A stretch of DNA of 33,851 bases from a virus: the IMG/VR virus record IMGVR_UViG_3300044825_002655, positions 1 to 33,851 of that record; one strand, written 5' to 3'. A model generated the notes under the pieces. The model saw nothing but the letters and a program-made list of their open reading frames with translations, ran no database searches and was not told the DNA's origin. Positions 7,658-15,144 of the stretch are shown piece after piece. Made by a program: the position numbers and the translations under genes. Position 1 is the first letter of the stretch. Each line of letters starts with the position of its first letter.

Positions 7658-7897
7658 ATGAACATTACTCCGAAAGCTAAAGAAATATTAGAATTCTTTA
7701 AGCTCCTGCATGAACAGAACAAGTTATTTAAAACATCAGAAATAACAACACAATGCGATTGCACACTTGCTACTGCTCACAAATGGATCAGAGAATTTAA
7801 ATACTCTGGGCTTGTTGAAATAGAATACATCAACGCTACTAAGCGATTTAAAGATGGTATGTATAAAGTAAAAAGTATTGATCTAAAAAAGCTTTAA
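7658..7897 (+). CDS. Small winged-helix DNA-binding protein
   Basis: This 79-aa protein follows the SSB gene by 8 bases with ribosome site 'aggaattgag'. It has a helix-turn-helix/winged-helix pattern: 'AKEILEFFKLLHEQNKLFKTSEITTQCDCTLATAHKWIREFKYSGLVEIEYI', a three-helix core followed by a beta wing. The basic tail (MYKVKSIDLKKL) fits DNA contact. It may be an early transcription regulator or a replication accessory factor. The gene stops directly before a hairpin. Confidence 0.72.
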   Translation: MNITPKAKEILEFFKLLHEQNKLFKTSEITTQCDCTLATAHKWIREFKYSGLVEIEYINATKRFKDGMYKVKSIDLKKL

Positions 7898-7931
7898 AAA
7901 AACTTAGCCGAGGGAGTAGTGCCTCGGCTAA
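7896..7931 (-). terminator. Terminator acting on leftward transcripts
   Basis: TTAGCCGAGG (7904-7913) and CCTCGGCTAA (7922-7931) form a perfect 10-bp stem with an 8-nt loop. Read on the minus strand the stem is followed by G and seven T (7902-7896), a standard intrinsic terminator. It would stop leftward reading from the strong promoter at 10.1 kb. On the plus strand there is no T-run. Confidence 0.7.
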
Positions 7932-7948
7932 TCAAACAGAAAGCAATC

Positions 7949-8125
7949 ATGAAATATCTAATAAGACAGATGAACAGAACTATATTAGATTCAGTTGCCA
8001 TTTTACTATACCACTATAATAAAACTTTAAAAAATTTTAGACAAAAAAAAATCATGTGCTATCTTTTATTCGTTCCCCAACTCACAAAAAACAAACATGA
8101 AGTTTTTTCTATAACATGTCAGTGA
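7949..8125 (+). CDS. Doubtful small basic ORF
   Basis: This is a 58-aa frame from ATG 7949 (MKYLIRQMNRTILDSVAILLYHY...). It is basic with one moderately hydrophobic stretch. The ribosome site is poor (agaaagcaatc), and the composition looks like translated AT-rich leader DNA. A TATAAT -10-like element (8015-8020) lies inside it, so this stretch is more likely the promoter and leader of the replication gene. Confidence 0.2.
   Translation: MKYLIRQMNRTILDSVAILLYHYNKTLKNFRQKKIMCYLLFVPQLTKNKHEVFSITCQ
7995..8020 (+). promoter_or_regulatory. Possible promoter for the replication gene
   Basis: A perfect TATAAT (8015-8020) is preceded by TTGCCA (7995-8000), but the 14-bp spacing is short for sigma70. 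It lies ~210 bp before the initiator gene in the 330-bp gap 7898-8228. The rest of this gap holds a minus-strand terminator hairpin and the SD-containing repeats. Confidence 0.35.
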
Positions 8126-8226
8126 TTAACGTAACGCCTTTTAACTTGGAAATTAACAAATCATTACAGAGATCAATCAGGAGGATCAATAAACCATTAC
8201 AGTTATTAATCAGGAGGATTGATTAA
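8116..8226 (+). CDS. Possible 36-aa leader peptide
   Basis: ATG at 8116 opens 36 codons ending TAA two bases before the next gene's ATG at 8229. Its first codons (MSVIN) are the same as those of the downstream initiator. Its second half is an in-frame 11-codon repeat that contains two ribosome-binding-site cores. There is no clear ribosome site of its own. It may be a translated leader controlling the initiator, or just DNA left by a local duplication. Confidence 0.3.
   Translation: MSVINVTPFNLEINKSLQRSIRRINKPLQLLIRRID
8161..8226 (+). repeat. Tandem 33-bp repeats, each with a strong Shine-Dalgarno core
   Basis: Two copies of a 33-bp unit (8161-8193 and 8194-8226) each contain ATTACAG and, downstream, CAGGAGGAT. 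The second AGGAGG is properly spaced for ATG 8229; the first is not. Two tandem ribosome-loading sites before one start codon are unusual and may set initiator dosage, or the units may be initiator-binding iterons. Confidence 0.7.
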
Positions 8227-8228
8227 TC

Positions 8229-9164
8229 ATGTCAGTTATTAATTTAAATATACAACGACCATCAAAAAAAAGCAACTTTCTTTTCTATTCTGAAAGAGAA
8301 TATGAAAAGTTTTATGGCTGGCCAAAACAGTTAGAAAAAGACAAGTTTTATTGTCAGGGATTTGCGAGAGTAGCTTACAACAAACAAAAACCGATCAGTC
8401 TTGAAAACTTAAAAACTCTTGTCAAAAATTATACTAATTGTGATAAATTAGTTTTTAAATGTTTATTGTCTCTATCGTTAACGGCTAAAAAAAACAACAA
8501 GCCCTTACAAATCAAAAATCAAACATTAGCTAACAACGTAGGTTGTTCGGTATATAGTGTACAAAAAGCAAAAAAGAAATTAATCAACGACAATATACTA
8601 TTTCAAACCCAATCTAATAAATACGCCGTCCCTGTTTATGCATTTTTAGTTGATGCCAAAACCAGAGGTGTTTTATATAATTTGATTACCGAAACTGTAC
8701 CACACATTTTAAAAATCAAAGAACCAGTTAAAGCATTAAAAAAATCTAAGTTTCAAGCCCACAGAGAAGCTGTTAAAGCGGCTAAATTGAAAAGCATAAG
8801 TTATCCACATATCCACAATTTGGTTGATACAGATAAAAGAGAGTCTTTTATTTATTTAAAGAAGTTAGATAGAAAAAAGGATAAAAATTTGGATAAAGAA
8901 ATTCTAAAAAGGTTGAATCCCGACTTTGTGAACAATTTGAAAGCTGAAAATGACCTAAAACAGGAATTTATTCAAAAATCCTCTACATTAAACGATTTAA
9001 ACTTAAGGCATAAGTTAATCGAGAAAGCAAAAAGAATGTATCCTGATTTATCCTTGAGCGATTGTAATAATGATTTTGATTTATGGAGAACTAAGTTTAA
9101 TTACCGGAATACTTGTATCAAAAACAAAATTGACGAATTATTTAAAATTCATGGATTAAGATGA
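8229..9164 (+). CDS. Replication initiator-like protein (O-type)
   Basis: This 311-aa very basic protein. Residues ~90-140 form a winged-helix-like unit ('LQIKNQTLANNVGCSVYSVQKAKKKLINDNILFQTQSNKYAVPVYAF') like the DNA-binding domains of phage and plasmid replication initiators. The C-terminal half is Lys-rich and helical. The gene follows the annealing/SSB genes and contains a perfect DnaA box within its own sequence (8801-8809), resembling lambda, whose origin lies inside gene O. With no polymerase or helicase in the genome, it probably recruits host replication proteins. Assignment rests on domain pattern and context; a transcription regulator is the alternative. Confidence 0.6.
   Translation: MSVINLNIQRPSKKSNFLFYSEREYEKFYGWPKQLEKDKFYCQGFARVAYNKQKPISLENLKTLVKNYTNCDKLVFKCLLSLSLTAKKNNKPLQIKNQTLANNVGCSVYSVQKAKKKLINDNILFQTQSNKYAVPVYAFLVDAKTRGVLYNLITETVPHILKIKEPVKALKKSKFQAHREAVKAAKLKSISYPHIHNLVDTDKRESFIYLKKLDRKKDKNLDKEILKRLNPDFVNNLKAENDLKQEFIQKSSTLNDLNLRHKLIEKAKRMYPDLSLSDCNNDFDLWRTKFNYRNTCIKNKIDELFKIHGLR
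8801..8817 (+). other. Perfect DnaA box plus overlapping degenerate box (candidate origin)
   Basis: TTATCCACA (8801-8809) is the consensus high-affinity DnaA site, followed directly by a second ATCCACA core (8811-8817). It sits within the initiator-like gene, near codon 191, with an A/T-rich stretch after it (8818-8900) that could unwind. Confidence 0.55.
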
Positions 9165-9225
9165 GTGTTTTGTTGCTTAACTTTGCCTGATAATTTTGCT
9201 ATACCCCATAAAAAAGGGAGCAACA

Positions 9226-9807
9226 ATGAATGACGCCCAAAAAGCTTTCGTTTTACAAATAATGACCGATTTTAAGGTAAAAGAACGAAAATTGATTGCT
9301 GAGAGAGAACAAGCAGAGGAGTTAACGAAACAGATAAATTTAGAGCTTGCTTCTTTAAAGCAAAAATTAGATTTATATGAACGAGTAGGTAAAAAAAATT
9401 ATAAAATTAGATTAAACATAGATGCAGCCAAGCTTGTTTTTTACACCGGAGCCACTCGAACCAAAGAGTTCAGACGCATAATTGACTCTTCAGGGGAACA
9501 AAACCTCATTTTAAATATTACATTTGAAAATTTAATTCCAAAGCCACTAGATAAGCCGTTTAAGATTAATGCGGTGTATTATTTTGCGTGTTCAATTTAT
9601 GGAAATAAAAAGCTTTTGCAAGGTGAAACATTTTCTGCGATGACAGTAGTGCCTACCATAAACCAACTTTTTAATTATTTATGGGTTAATTTAGTTCCAA
9701 ACGTATGCAGTCTTGGAAACCTTAAATTGTGTCAAGGGTTTTCAGTTACTAAATGTGTAACTGGTGAACAAACTGACTTTTTAGAAATTATTATTTCTGA
9801 GTTATAG
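9226..9807 (+). CDS. Early-region protein of unknown function
   Basis: This 193-aa protein starts at ATG 9226 after 'aagggagcaaca'. An upstream in-frame start would lack a ribosome site. The N-terminal ~55 residues are a charged coiled coil (FKVKERKLIAEREQAEELTKQINLELASLKQKLDLYERV). The rest is a mixed alpha/beta domain (NYKIRLNIDAAKLVFYTGATRTKEFRRIIDSSGEQNLIL...) that I do not recognise. No membrane segment or catalytic motif is evident. It is the last rightward gene before the reverse-strand gene at 9827 and shares a hairpin with it. Confidence 0.7.
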   Translation: MNDAQKAFVLQIMTDFKVKERKLIAEREQAEELTKQINLELASLKQKLDLYERVGKKNYKIRLNIDAAKLVFYTGATRTKEFRRIIDSSGEQNLILNITFENLIPKPLDKPFKINAVYYFACSIYGNKKLLQGETFSAMTVVPTINQLFNYLWVNLVPNVCSLGNLKLCQGFSVTKCVTGEQTDFLEIIISEL

Positions 9808-9839
9808 GGGGTATGTACCCCCTGTGTTATCCCCTATAA
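9803..9839. terminator. Hairpins between convergent genes
   Basis: GGGGGT/ACCCCC (9807-9812, 9817-9822) makes a tight hairpin over the stop region. TATAGGGG (9803-9810) can alternatively pair with CCCCTATA (9831-9838). No strong T-run is present in either direction, so this may be a convergent-transcription barrier. Confidence 0.5.
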
Positions 9840-10087
9840 GCATATAATTTTGCAAATAAATTTACTTCTCTGTTTAAAGTAAGCATAAACTCTTTATCCG
9901 AGGTGTAAAATTTAGAAACCAATGGTGATAAACCTTGAACAAAACAATTATTTTGTTCGTCATGTTGGTAATAGATATGAAAACTATCAACTTCTTTGCA
10001 TGTATCTAAACTTGGTCGATTGTGATTTAAAACAATTACCCTGATTTCATTTTCATTTGCATATTCAATCTTGTAACTCAATAACAT
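9827..10087 (-). CDS. Reverse-strand accessory protein of unknown function, own promoter
   Basis: This 86-aa protein (MLLSYKIEYANENEIRVIVLNHNRPSLDTCKEVDSFHIYY...) is transcribed against the early block. Its ribosome site is 'aggaaacaaaaac', and a near-consensus promoter with a palindrome lies just upstream (10129-10157). It is a compact alpha/beta protein without a known motif or membrane segment. Own promoter, own operator-like site and a hairpin at the 3' end make it an autonomous cassette, the usual layout of moron genes expressed independently of the lytic programme. Immunity, superinfection exclusion or anti-defence are possible but not shown by sequence. Confidence 0.75.
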   Translation of the reverse strand: MLLSYKIEYANENEIRVIVLNHNRPSLDTCKEVDSFHIYYQHDEQNNCFVQGLSPLVSKFYTSDKEFMLTLNREVNLFAKLYAYRG

Positions 10088-10128
10088 GTTTTTGTTTCCT
10101 GTTTATATAGTTTATCTTATCTTTTTAT

Positions 10129-10157
10129 ATTTTATCTTGATAAATTATAAAAGTCAA
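10129..10157 (-). promoter_or_regulatory. Near-consensus sigma70 promoter for the gene at 9827
   Basis: On the minus strand TTGACT (10157-10152), exactly 17 bp, then TAAAAT (10134-10129). Five of six bases match consensus in each box. The predicted start is near 10122, giving a ~35-nt leader. Confidence 0.8.
10131..10144. promoter_or_regulatory. Operator-like palindrome on the promoter
   Basis: TTTATCTTGATAAA has two perfect 6-bp arms and overlaps the -10 box and spacer of the minus promoter. A further TTTATCTT copy at 10111-10118 lies two helical turns away. This is a good candidate repressor site. Confidence 0.55.
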
Positions 10158-10182
10158 TACTTATGTTTTATTTGTTTAAAAA

Positions 10183-10211
10183 TTGATTTTTCTTGGTAGT
10201 ATGACTATTTT
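10183..10211 (+). promoter_or_regulatory. Possible promoter for the small-terminase operon
   Basis: TTGATT (10183-10188), 17 bp, TATTTT (10206-10211) ahead of the gene at 10231. Both boxes match four of six positions. The start would fall close to the ribosome site, so the leader is very short. Confidence 0.4.
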
Positions 10212-10230
10212 TTAGCAAAAGGAGTAAAAG

Positions 10231-10824
10231 ATGAAGCCAAAAGTTAAAGATAATAATACGAAAGTCCGGTTAAAGGTAAATAAACCCGCTACAGGCAAAG
10301 TGAACTTGCAAACCAAAGGTGACAGTGCTAATAAACTGGTATTAATGCAGATTGAGGAAGAGCTAAATAAGACCCATTTTAATGTTAATGATACTAATGC
10401 AAAGATTGCTCGTTACGCTGAACAAGTGGTATTGATAACAAACAAGATATATGCGGGTGAGATGGAATTGTTTAGTATGCAGAGATTAGCTCATTTATTA
10501 AACGTTTCTAGAGATTATCTTTATGAATTGGCTGCTGGCGATTACCCTAATTCAAAGCTGTTAAAAAAAGCGTTAACAAACTGGCGTTTAAGTGTGGCAG
10601 ATAATTTGATGGTTGGTGGTATCAAGAAGCAATATAGTGAAAGCTTGAGCCGTCATTGGTTACCTTTATTTGATAGTCAAGCGATGGAACATGAAACCGC
10701 CATGGCTATGCTTAAACAACTTGAAACTCCACAACAGCCTATACAGGTCATATTAAACAAACCAAGTGTTACAGGTAAACATAAGCCACAATGTGGCGAT
10801 ACTGAACCAGACGGAGGATTTTAA
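10231..10824 (+). CDS. Probable terminase small subunit
   Basis: This 197-aa protein has an excellent ribosome site (aaaaggagtaaaag). A basic Lys-rich N-terminus precedes a helix-turn-helix 'FSMQRLAHLLNVSRDYLYELAAGDYPNSKLLKKAL' (81-115). Then 'RLSVADNLMVGGIKKQYSESLSRHWLPLF' follows, an arrangement resembling small terminases that recognise the packaging site with an N-terminal HTH and oligomerise through central helices. The C-terminal tail (ETPQQPIQVILNKPSV) also fits that family. It lies on the opposite strand and about 20 kb from the large subunit, which is unusual but known. A transcription regulator is the alternative. Confidence 0.5.
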   Translation: MKPKVKDNNTKVRLKVNKPATGKVNLQTKGDSANKLVLMQIEEELNKTHFNVNDTNAKIARYAEQVVLITNKIYAGEMELFSMQRLAHLLNVSRDYLYELAAGDYPNSKLLKKALTNWRLSVADNLMVGGIKKQYSESLSRHWLPLFDSQAMEHETAMAMLKQLETPQQPIQVILNKPSVTGKHKPQCGDTEPDGGF

Positions 10825-11090
10825 TGTTTGGATTATTAAGAGCTAAAAAAGACCTTCAAAAGTACATGGACTTGCACGATAGCGACATAAAGGTTATATC
10901 ACAGCTCACTACACGTAATCATGAGTTGCAGGCGATCATAGAGCACTTACAAGCGGAACTAGATTACCACAAAGCTAAGCTAGAAACTATTAAGGGAGAA
11001 TTGAACCATGAAAGACATCTTGCTACGTCAACAGATGGAGAACCAAGTAGCAGCCGAACTGTCACCGGTATTAAAAAAGTTAAACGATGA
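10824..11090 (+). CDS. Small coiled-coil protein
   Basis: This 88-aa protein is coupled to the preceding gene by TAATG overlap. Residues ~8-65 form one long amphipathic helix (KKDLQKYMDLHDSDIKVISQLTTRNHELQAIIEHLQAELDYHKAKLETIKGELNHER), likely a coiled-coil dimer, followed by a basic tail (GIKKVKR). The N-terminus (MFGLLRAKKDL) could associate weakly with membrane. The function is unknown. It may partner with the presumed small terminase. Its last 83 bases are shared with the next gene in another frame. Confidence 0.65.
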   Translation: MFGLLRAKKDLQKYMDLHDSDIKVISQLTTRNHELQAIIEHLQAELDYHKAKLETIKGELNHERHLATSTDGEPSSSRTVTGIKKVKR

Positions 11091-11220
11091 GTATAAAGGT
11101 TTCTTTGATATTAAATTTATTACCATTGTTGACCTTGACGGGTTGCCTGATGACATACAACAGTTAAGGGTTATTTGCGGGGCAAAGTCTATACAAAATT
11201 TACCTGATGAAGTAATCTAA
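11008..11220 (+). CDS. Small protein overlapping the coiled-coil gene
   Basis: This 70-aa frame from ATG 11008 has ribosome site 'aagggagaattgaacc' inside the preceding gene and overlaps it by 83 bases in a different frame. The product (MKDILLRQQMENQVAAELSPVLKKLNDEYKGFFDIKFITIVDLDGLPDDIQQLRVICGAK) has a helix then a beta-alpha pattern. A terminator follows, so it is the last gene of the rightward block. A shorter form from ATG 11035 is possible. Confidence 0.65.
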   Translation: MKDILLRQQMENQVAAELSPVLKKLNDEYKGFFDIKFITIVDLDGLPDDIQQLRVICGAKSIQNLPDEVI

Positions 11221-11259
11221 ATTTGTCTTATGTTATCAATTGATTCGGTTTTTTTTTAT

Positions 11260-11295
11260 GCCGCTGGAAGTAATAGACCAGCGGCTTTATTATTT
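11260..11295 (+). terminator. Terminator at the end of the rightward block
   Basis: GCCGCTGG (11260-11267) and CCAGCGGC (11278-11285) form an 8-bp GC-rich stem with a 10-nt loop, followed by TTTATTATTTA. It separates the rightward block from the convergent end of the leftward block. Confidence 0.85.
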
Positions 11296-13978
11296 ATTGA
11301 GCAAAGCTCATTCTTTTCAATGGTTGACGTTCACGTTTTTCTTGTTGAAACAAAACATCATTTATTTGTTCGTTTAATGCTTTCATGGCTGCTAAATTAG
11401 TTTTGCTAGGCATCAACGCAAATTCTACCGATTGCGTAATAAACTGGTTTAATAGCTCCGGTGATTCTGTTTCTAGCAGTTTCATTACGGCTCTTGTTTT
11501 TTCTGCTTCTGCTTTACTTAACTTATATGCTTTTGCGGCAAACTTTACAATTTTTAATGATTTAGGCAAAAATTTATCAATTAAAATATCCTGAACGTTG
11601 TATGCTGCTTCGCCCTTAGCTTTTACATAATCACTTTGAATTTTTTCAGCACCTTGAAATAAATTTGTTAGTGCTTTCTTTTTGTTTCGTATTTTTTCAA
11701 TGTCTAAATTGGCTTTAATGTCAGACACTTCTTTCAGATTGTTTTTGTACTGTCTGTATTGCTCATTAATTGGTTTTACAGCTTCTTTATATTCAGGAGT
11801 AGCAAATTTTTCTATTCCTTCTTCTCTAATAAATTGCCTAGCTTCTAAGTATGGTTTTTTAGTCGTACTGTTTAAGGCTAATTGGTATAAGTTTTTTGAA
11901 TCCTGTACCATTTCCGCAACTGAGATTGGATTTTCTCCCACTTCAAAGGGTTGATATTTTTTAGCATATTCTGTTAATTTAGTCTTAGCCGCCTGCGAAT
12001 ACTCTTTATCAGCTAAGCTTAGTATTTTATTAAATATACTTTGCCTTGTTTCGTTATCAATTAGAATGTTTTTGTTTGCTTCTAACAAAGGCTCAATTGA
12101 ATTGTAAGCAGCTGATAGTTCTTTGCCCTGCTTGTTCAAGGTTGGCATAACACTTTTTAGTTGTTCGCTTAAATCTAAGTTTTGCTTTGCAGTTAGATTT
12201 TTTACTGATTCTATCTTGTCGTTTACAGTTTTTAAAACAGAATTAGCAGCCTTGTTGTTGCTTATGGCATTCGATAATTGTTTGCCATATTGTTGACCTT
12301 TAGCACTACCTAGAATACCGCCAGCTAGTTCACCTACGCCTTGACCTATCTGCTCAGCCTCAGGACTAACTAGTCCACCTAGTTTTCCTAAACTGAAAGA
12401 ACCTAATTGACTTCCAGCGGCACCTAATGCAACAGATGCTATGGTAGCTAACGGGGCAGCGTATGTAGCTAAGCCTAAAGGAATTGCAACGCCTGCCGCT
12501 CTTAATGTTTTAACTAAAGCACTAGGATTATCAATTTGTTCTTGAGTAACGCCTAATTGTCTTAGATATCTTTCAGCTTCTGCATCGGTAGGAATTATTT
12601 TTCTAGCTATCTTTGCTGCTTGTGCAATCTTACCTTCGCCAAGATTATCAAATATTTTAGATAACGGATTACCAAACGCAGTAATAAATGGCTGTACAAC
12701 TTGTGCCGCTTGACCCGCAGTTGCACCTACAAATTGTTTGGTAGCTTCGTCTTGTCCTTTTATTATGTTTAAAGCTTCTTGCTCGCTATAACCTTCACGC
12801 AATAATTCTCTAACTCTGAACTGTGTATCAGCATCTAAGCTCTGAAGTCTTTCAACCCTTTGTTGAATGGTAGCTTGCGGTTGTTCTACTACTTGCGGTG
12901 CAGGTGCTGCTTGTAGTTGCTGTGGTTGTGGTGCTTCAACTACTGGTTGTTGTAATGCTTGTGATGATTCAGGCTGAACAACTTCACCTTGTGGCGTTTG
13001 TGCTGTTTCTACTGGTTTGATGCCTGCAAACTCATTGTAAAAAGGTTGAATCCTTTCTTCTAGCTGTTTGAAAAGCTGTGAAGAAGTTATATTAGGGTTT
13101 TCATTAAACAGATTTAACTTTAGTTCCGCTTTTTTAATTAAGAAATCATTTAGATTTAGTAACGCTTCTATTACCCTATCTGAAGCCGCTGGTGATTGTC
13201 TTAGTAAATCAGGGTATTGACTCATCCAGGCGTTGAATTCTGTTTCGTTTAGCCTTCCACCAAGTTCTTGCTTGATTCCACGTAAGAAACTTGCTGTATC
13301 TTTTTTGGCTGCAACTGCAGCTGGGCTCATAAAGCGATTTACTAAATTGCTGTAAAAACCTTCTGGTAGTTTATCTAACAGCCGGTCTAATGTTGTAATA
13401 TCACCACTAATTTTACGCAAATTTAATAATTTAACATTATCTAATTTGGCTTTGTTGGCAGATTCTAAGTCAGGTTTAATATTCTTTTCAAAAAAAGCTT
13501 CTGATTCTTTTCTTTCAAGCAGCTTCTCTTTTGAAACCGCTCTTTTTTCTGCAGATTCTGCTACACGTTGCTTTTGCTCTAAGGTCTGCCTAGCCAATTC
13601 TTGCTGACCTCTTTGATAAGCTGTAAGAGGTTTCTCCGCTGGCGTAAACAATCCACCCATAGCTTGATCAGGCATGCCTGCAGCTTGCGGGATACCTTGA
13701 GCACCGCCCATTAAGTTTGCAAAACCTTGGCTTGCAAATATTTGTTTTTGGATGTCAGCAGGTTGGCTTAATATATCTGCAGCTAGTTGCTGGTTGCCGC
13801 CTAGCAAGTTTGCTAGACTACCTACTTGTTGTTGTTGCTGCAGTCTTTGTATTCTGTTTGCTGCTAGCTGTTGTAGTCCACCGCCTAAAGCTTGCCCTAA
13901 TGCTGAACCTAAAGAAGCTGATTGACTGCCTATATTTATTGGTGCACCCATAAATGCATTATTTGATGAATCTTCCAT
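11294..13978 (-). CDS. Large internal virion / DNA-ejection protein
   Basis: This 894-aa protein is the last gene of the leftward structural block, where short-tailed phages encode ejection proteins. The N-terminus is Gln/Ala-rich (RLQQQQQVGSLANLLGGNQQLA). A long charged helical region follows, then a Pro/Gln-rich linker (APQPQQLQAAPAPQVVEQPQ, around residue 350) and a hydrophobic Ala/Gly segment (residues ~492-535, VAIPLGLATYAAPLATIASVALGAAG). Another long helical domain completes it. Such proteins leave the particle and build a channel through the cell envelope. No lytic transglycosylase or muramidase motif is evident to me. Start ATG overlaps the preceding stop (TAATG). Confidence 0.75.
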   Translation of the reverse strand: MEDSSNNAFMGAPINIGSQSASLGSALGQALGGGLQQLAANRIQRLQQQQQVGSLANLLGGNQQLAADILSQPADIQKQIFASQGFANLMGGAQGIPQAAGMPDQAMGGLFTPAEKPLTAYQRGQQELARQTLEQKQRVAESAEKRAVSKEKLLERKESEAFFEKNIKPDLESANKAKLDNVKLLNLRKISGDITTLDRLLDKLPEGFYSNLVNRFMSPAAVAAKKDTASFLRGIKQELGGRLNETEFNAWMSQYPDLLRQSPAASDRVIEALLNLNDFLIKKAELKLNLFNENPNITSSQLFKQLEERIQPFYNEFAGIKPVETAQTPQGEVVQPESSQALQQPVVEAPQPQQLQAAPAPQVVEQPQATIQQRVERLQSLDADTQFRVRELLREGYSEQEALNIIKGQDEATKQFVGATAGQAAQVVQPFITAFGNPLSKIFDNLGEGKIAQAAKIARKIIPTDAEAERYLRQLGVTQEQIDNPSALVKTLRAAGVAIPLGLATYAAPLATIASVALGAAGSQLGSFSLGKLGGLVSPEAEQIGQGVGELAGGILGSAKGQQYGKQLSNAISNNKAANSVLKTVNDKIESVKNLTAKQNLDLSEQLKSVMPTLNKQGKELSAAYNSIEPLLEANKNILIDNETRQSIFNKILSLADKEYSQAAKTKLTEYAKKYQPFEVGENPISVAEMVQDSKNLYQLALNSTTKKPYLEARQFIREEGIEKFATPEYKEAVKPINEQYRQYKNNLKEVSDIKANLDIEKIRNKKKALTNLFQGAEKIQSDYVKAKGEAAYNVQDILIDKFLPKSLKIVKFAAKAYKLSKAEAEKTRAVMKLLETESPELLNQFITQSVEFALMPSKTNLAAMKALNEQINDVLFQQEKRERQPLKRMSFAQ

Positions 13979-14643
13979 TAGTAGTTTCCTGCGAATAAAG
14001 GATTAGTAAATGCTGAGCCTGCTGTTAATGCTGGATTCATAAAGCCACCGCCAAAACTTGGTCTATATAATCCTTGGATAGCTCCAAATTGATTAGCTAA
14101 TAATCTATTTCCAAACTCTGTTTGCGGTCTTGTTTCTGGCTTTTTGAACATTCCACCCAAGCCGCCCATTAATGCACCAGCACCACCACCAGTTAGATAA
14201 CCTAAACCAGCTTGAATAGCCATGGGCAATAAAGTTTGGGCAAATCCTTGTTCGCCCGGTGTTTGCATAAACTGAAACTGTGGTTGCAAGCCTCCTAAAA
14301 TCATTTGTAAGGCTTGAGCTTGGTTTTGTAATCCATATTGTGCTTTTGATGCGGCTAGTGCTTCATCGAGTCTTGACCCTGCTTCTCCTAGCTGTTGAGG
14401 CAATGCACTACTTCCTAAATCTCCACTTGCACCCAATAATCTTTCATATAAAGAAGGAATAGTTTTTCTTTGAAACTCTCCCCTAGCTTCTTGGGCTAAT
14501 GGTTCAAAGCCTCTTGTAGGGTTTGCAAATAAATCAAATCCAGATTGTCTTAAAACATCCATCCCTTTCATTTGTCCTTTGCTATATGGACTTAGGGTTC
14601 GAATTTGTGATGGTGTTCCCAGAAAAAATTGTTTGAAATCCAT
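13978..14643 (-). CDS. Internal virion protein, likely ejection partner
   Basis: This 221-aa protein has ribosome site 'aaggataaataaa'. It is Gln/Gly-rich, with a helical middle (residues 85-120) and a glycine-rich hydrophobic stretch 'LLPMAIQAGLGYLTGGGAGALMGGLGGMF' (138-166) that could insert into membrane. The tail is Asn/Phe/Gly-rich (SFGGGFMNPALTAGSAFTNPLFAGNY). Translational overlap (TAATG) with the 894-aa protein indicates balanced production, as for ejection-protein pairs. Role inferred from composition and position. Confidence 0.65.
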   Translation of the reverse strand: MDFKQFFLGTPSQIRTLSPYSKGQMKGMDVLRQSGFDLFANPTRGFEPLAQEARGEFQRKTIPSLYERLLGASGDLGSSALPQQLGEAGSRLDEALAASKAQYGLQNQAQALQMILGGLQPQFQFMQTPGEQGFAQTLLPMAIQAGLGYLTGGGAGALMGGLGGMFKKPETRPQTEFGNRLLANQFGAIQGLYRPSFGGGFMNPALTAGSAFTNPLFAGNY

Positions 14644-14655
14644 TTTATTTATCCT

Positions 14656-15144
14656 TTATGTTTCAAGCCAATTTAACACTATGTACGCAAAATTAAAATT
14701 TACGCCCGTTGTGTTATTAATTACAACATTCACCGCATCAACATAAGCAGTTAGGTTAGCACTAGGTATTGGATAGTAATTACTACCCACTGTATCAGAT
14801 GCAGCACCTACAATTTGGGTAAACTTCCATGTGTTGGTTATAGTCAGCCCATGAGCAACATTAGTTACACCAGCACCCAAAGCACCAAGGTCTATTGTTT
14901 TGCGAATAGCAAACCTAAACGCACTGTTATTGTTAGGCGTAAACCATTGCTGGCTAGACTGTACCGGCTCTAAGATGTAATATCCTGTGTCTTTTAGGTT
15001 CAACGAAAAACACATTAAGTTTAAGTTTTGGTACAAACGCACTAACAGCTCTTTAAATTGCGGAGTATTTGGGTCTATTCTATCTATAGTCCCAGTTTCC
15101 CATATGAAAGTATTGGGAACGTATACGCTTTTATATTCTGGCAT
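14656..15144 (-). CDS. Virion structural protein, small beta-rich
   Basis: This 162-aa protein has start TAATG coupled to the tail protein before it. The pattern (VPNTFIWETGTIDRIDPNTPQFKELLVRLYQNLNLMCFSLNLKDTGYY...GAGVTNVAHGLTIT.TWKFTQIVGA) matches a small family I recall next to the nozzle-like protein in short-tailed phages. The C-terminal half looks like a beta-sandwich ending 'VNFNFAYIVLNWLET'. It is probably a tail or tail-tip component. The specific role is unknown. Confidence 0.7.
   Translation of the reverse strand: MPEYKSVYVPNTFIWETGTIDRIDPNTPQFKELLVRLYQNLNLMCFSLNLKDTGYYILEPVQSSQQWFTPNNNSAFRFAIRKTIDLGALGAGVTNVAHGLTITNTWKFTQIVGAASDTVGSNYYPIPSANLTAYVDAVNVVINNTTGVNFNFAYIVLNWLET

Noticed and set aside
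11385-11954. Plus-strand open frames inside the 894-aa ejection gene
   Set aside because: They are shadows of the minus-strand gene, with hydrophobic composition typical of antisense frames and no ribosome sites.
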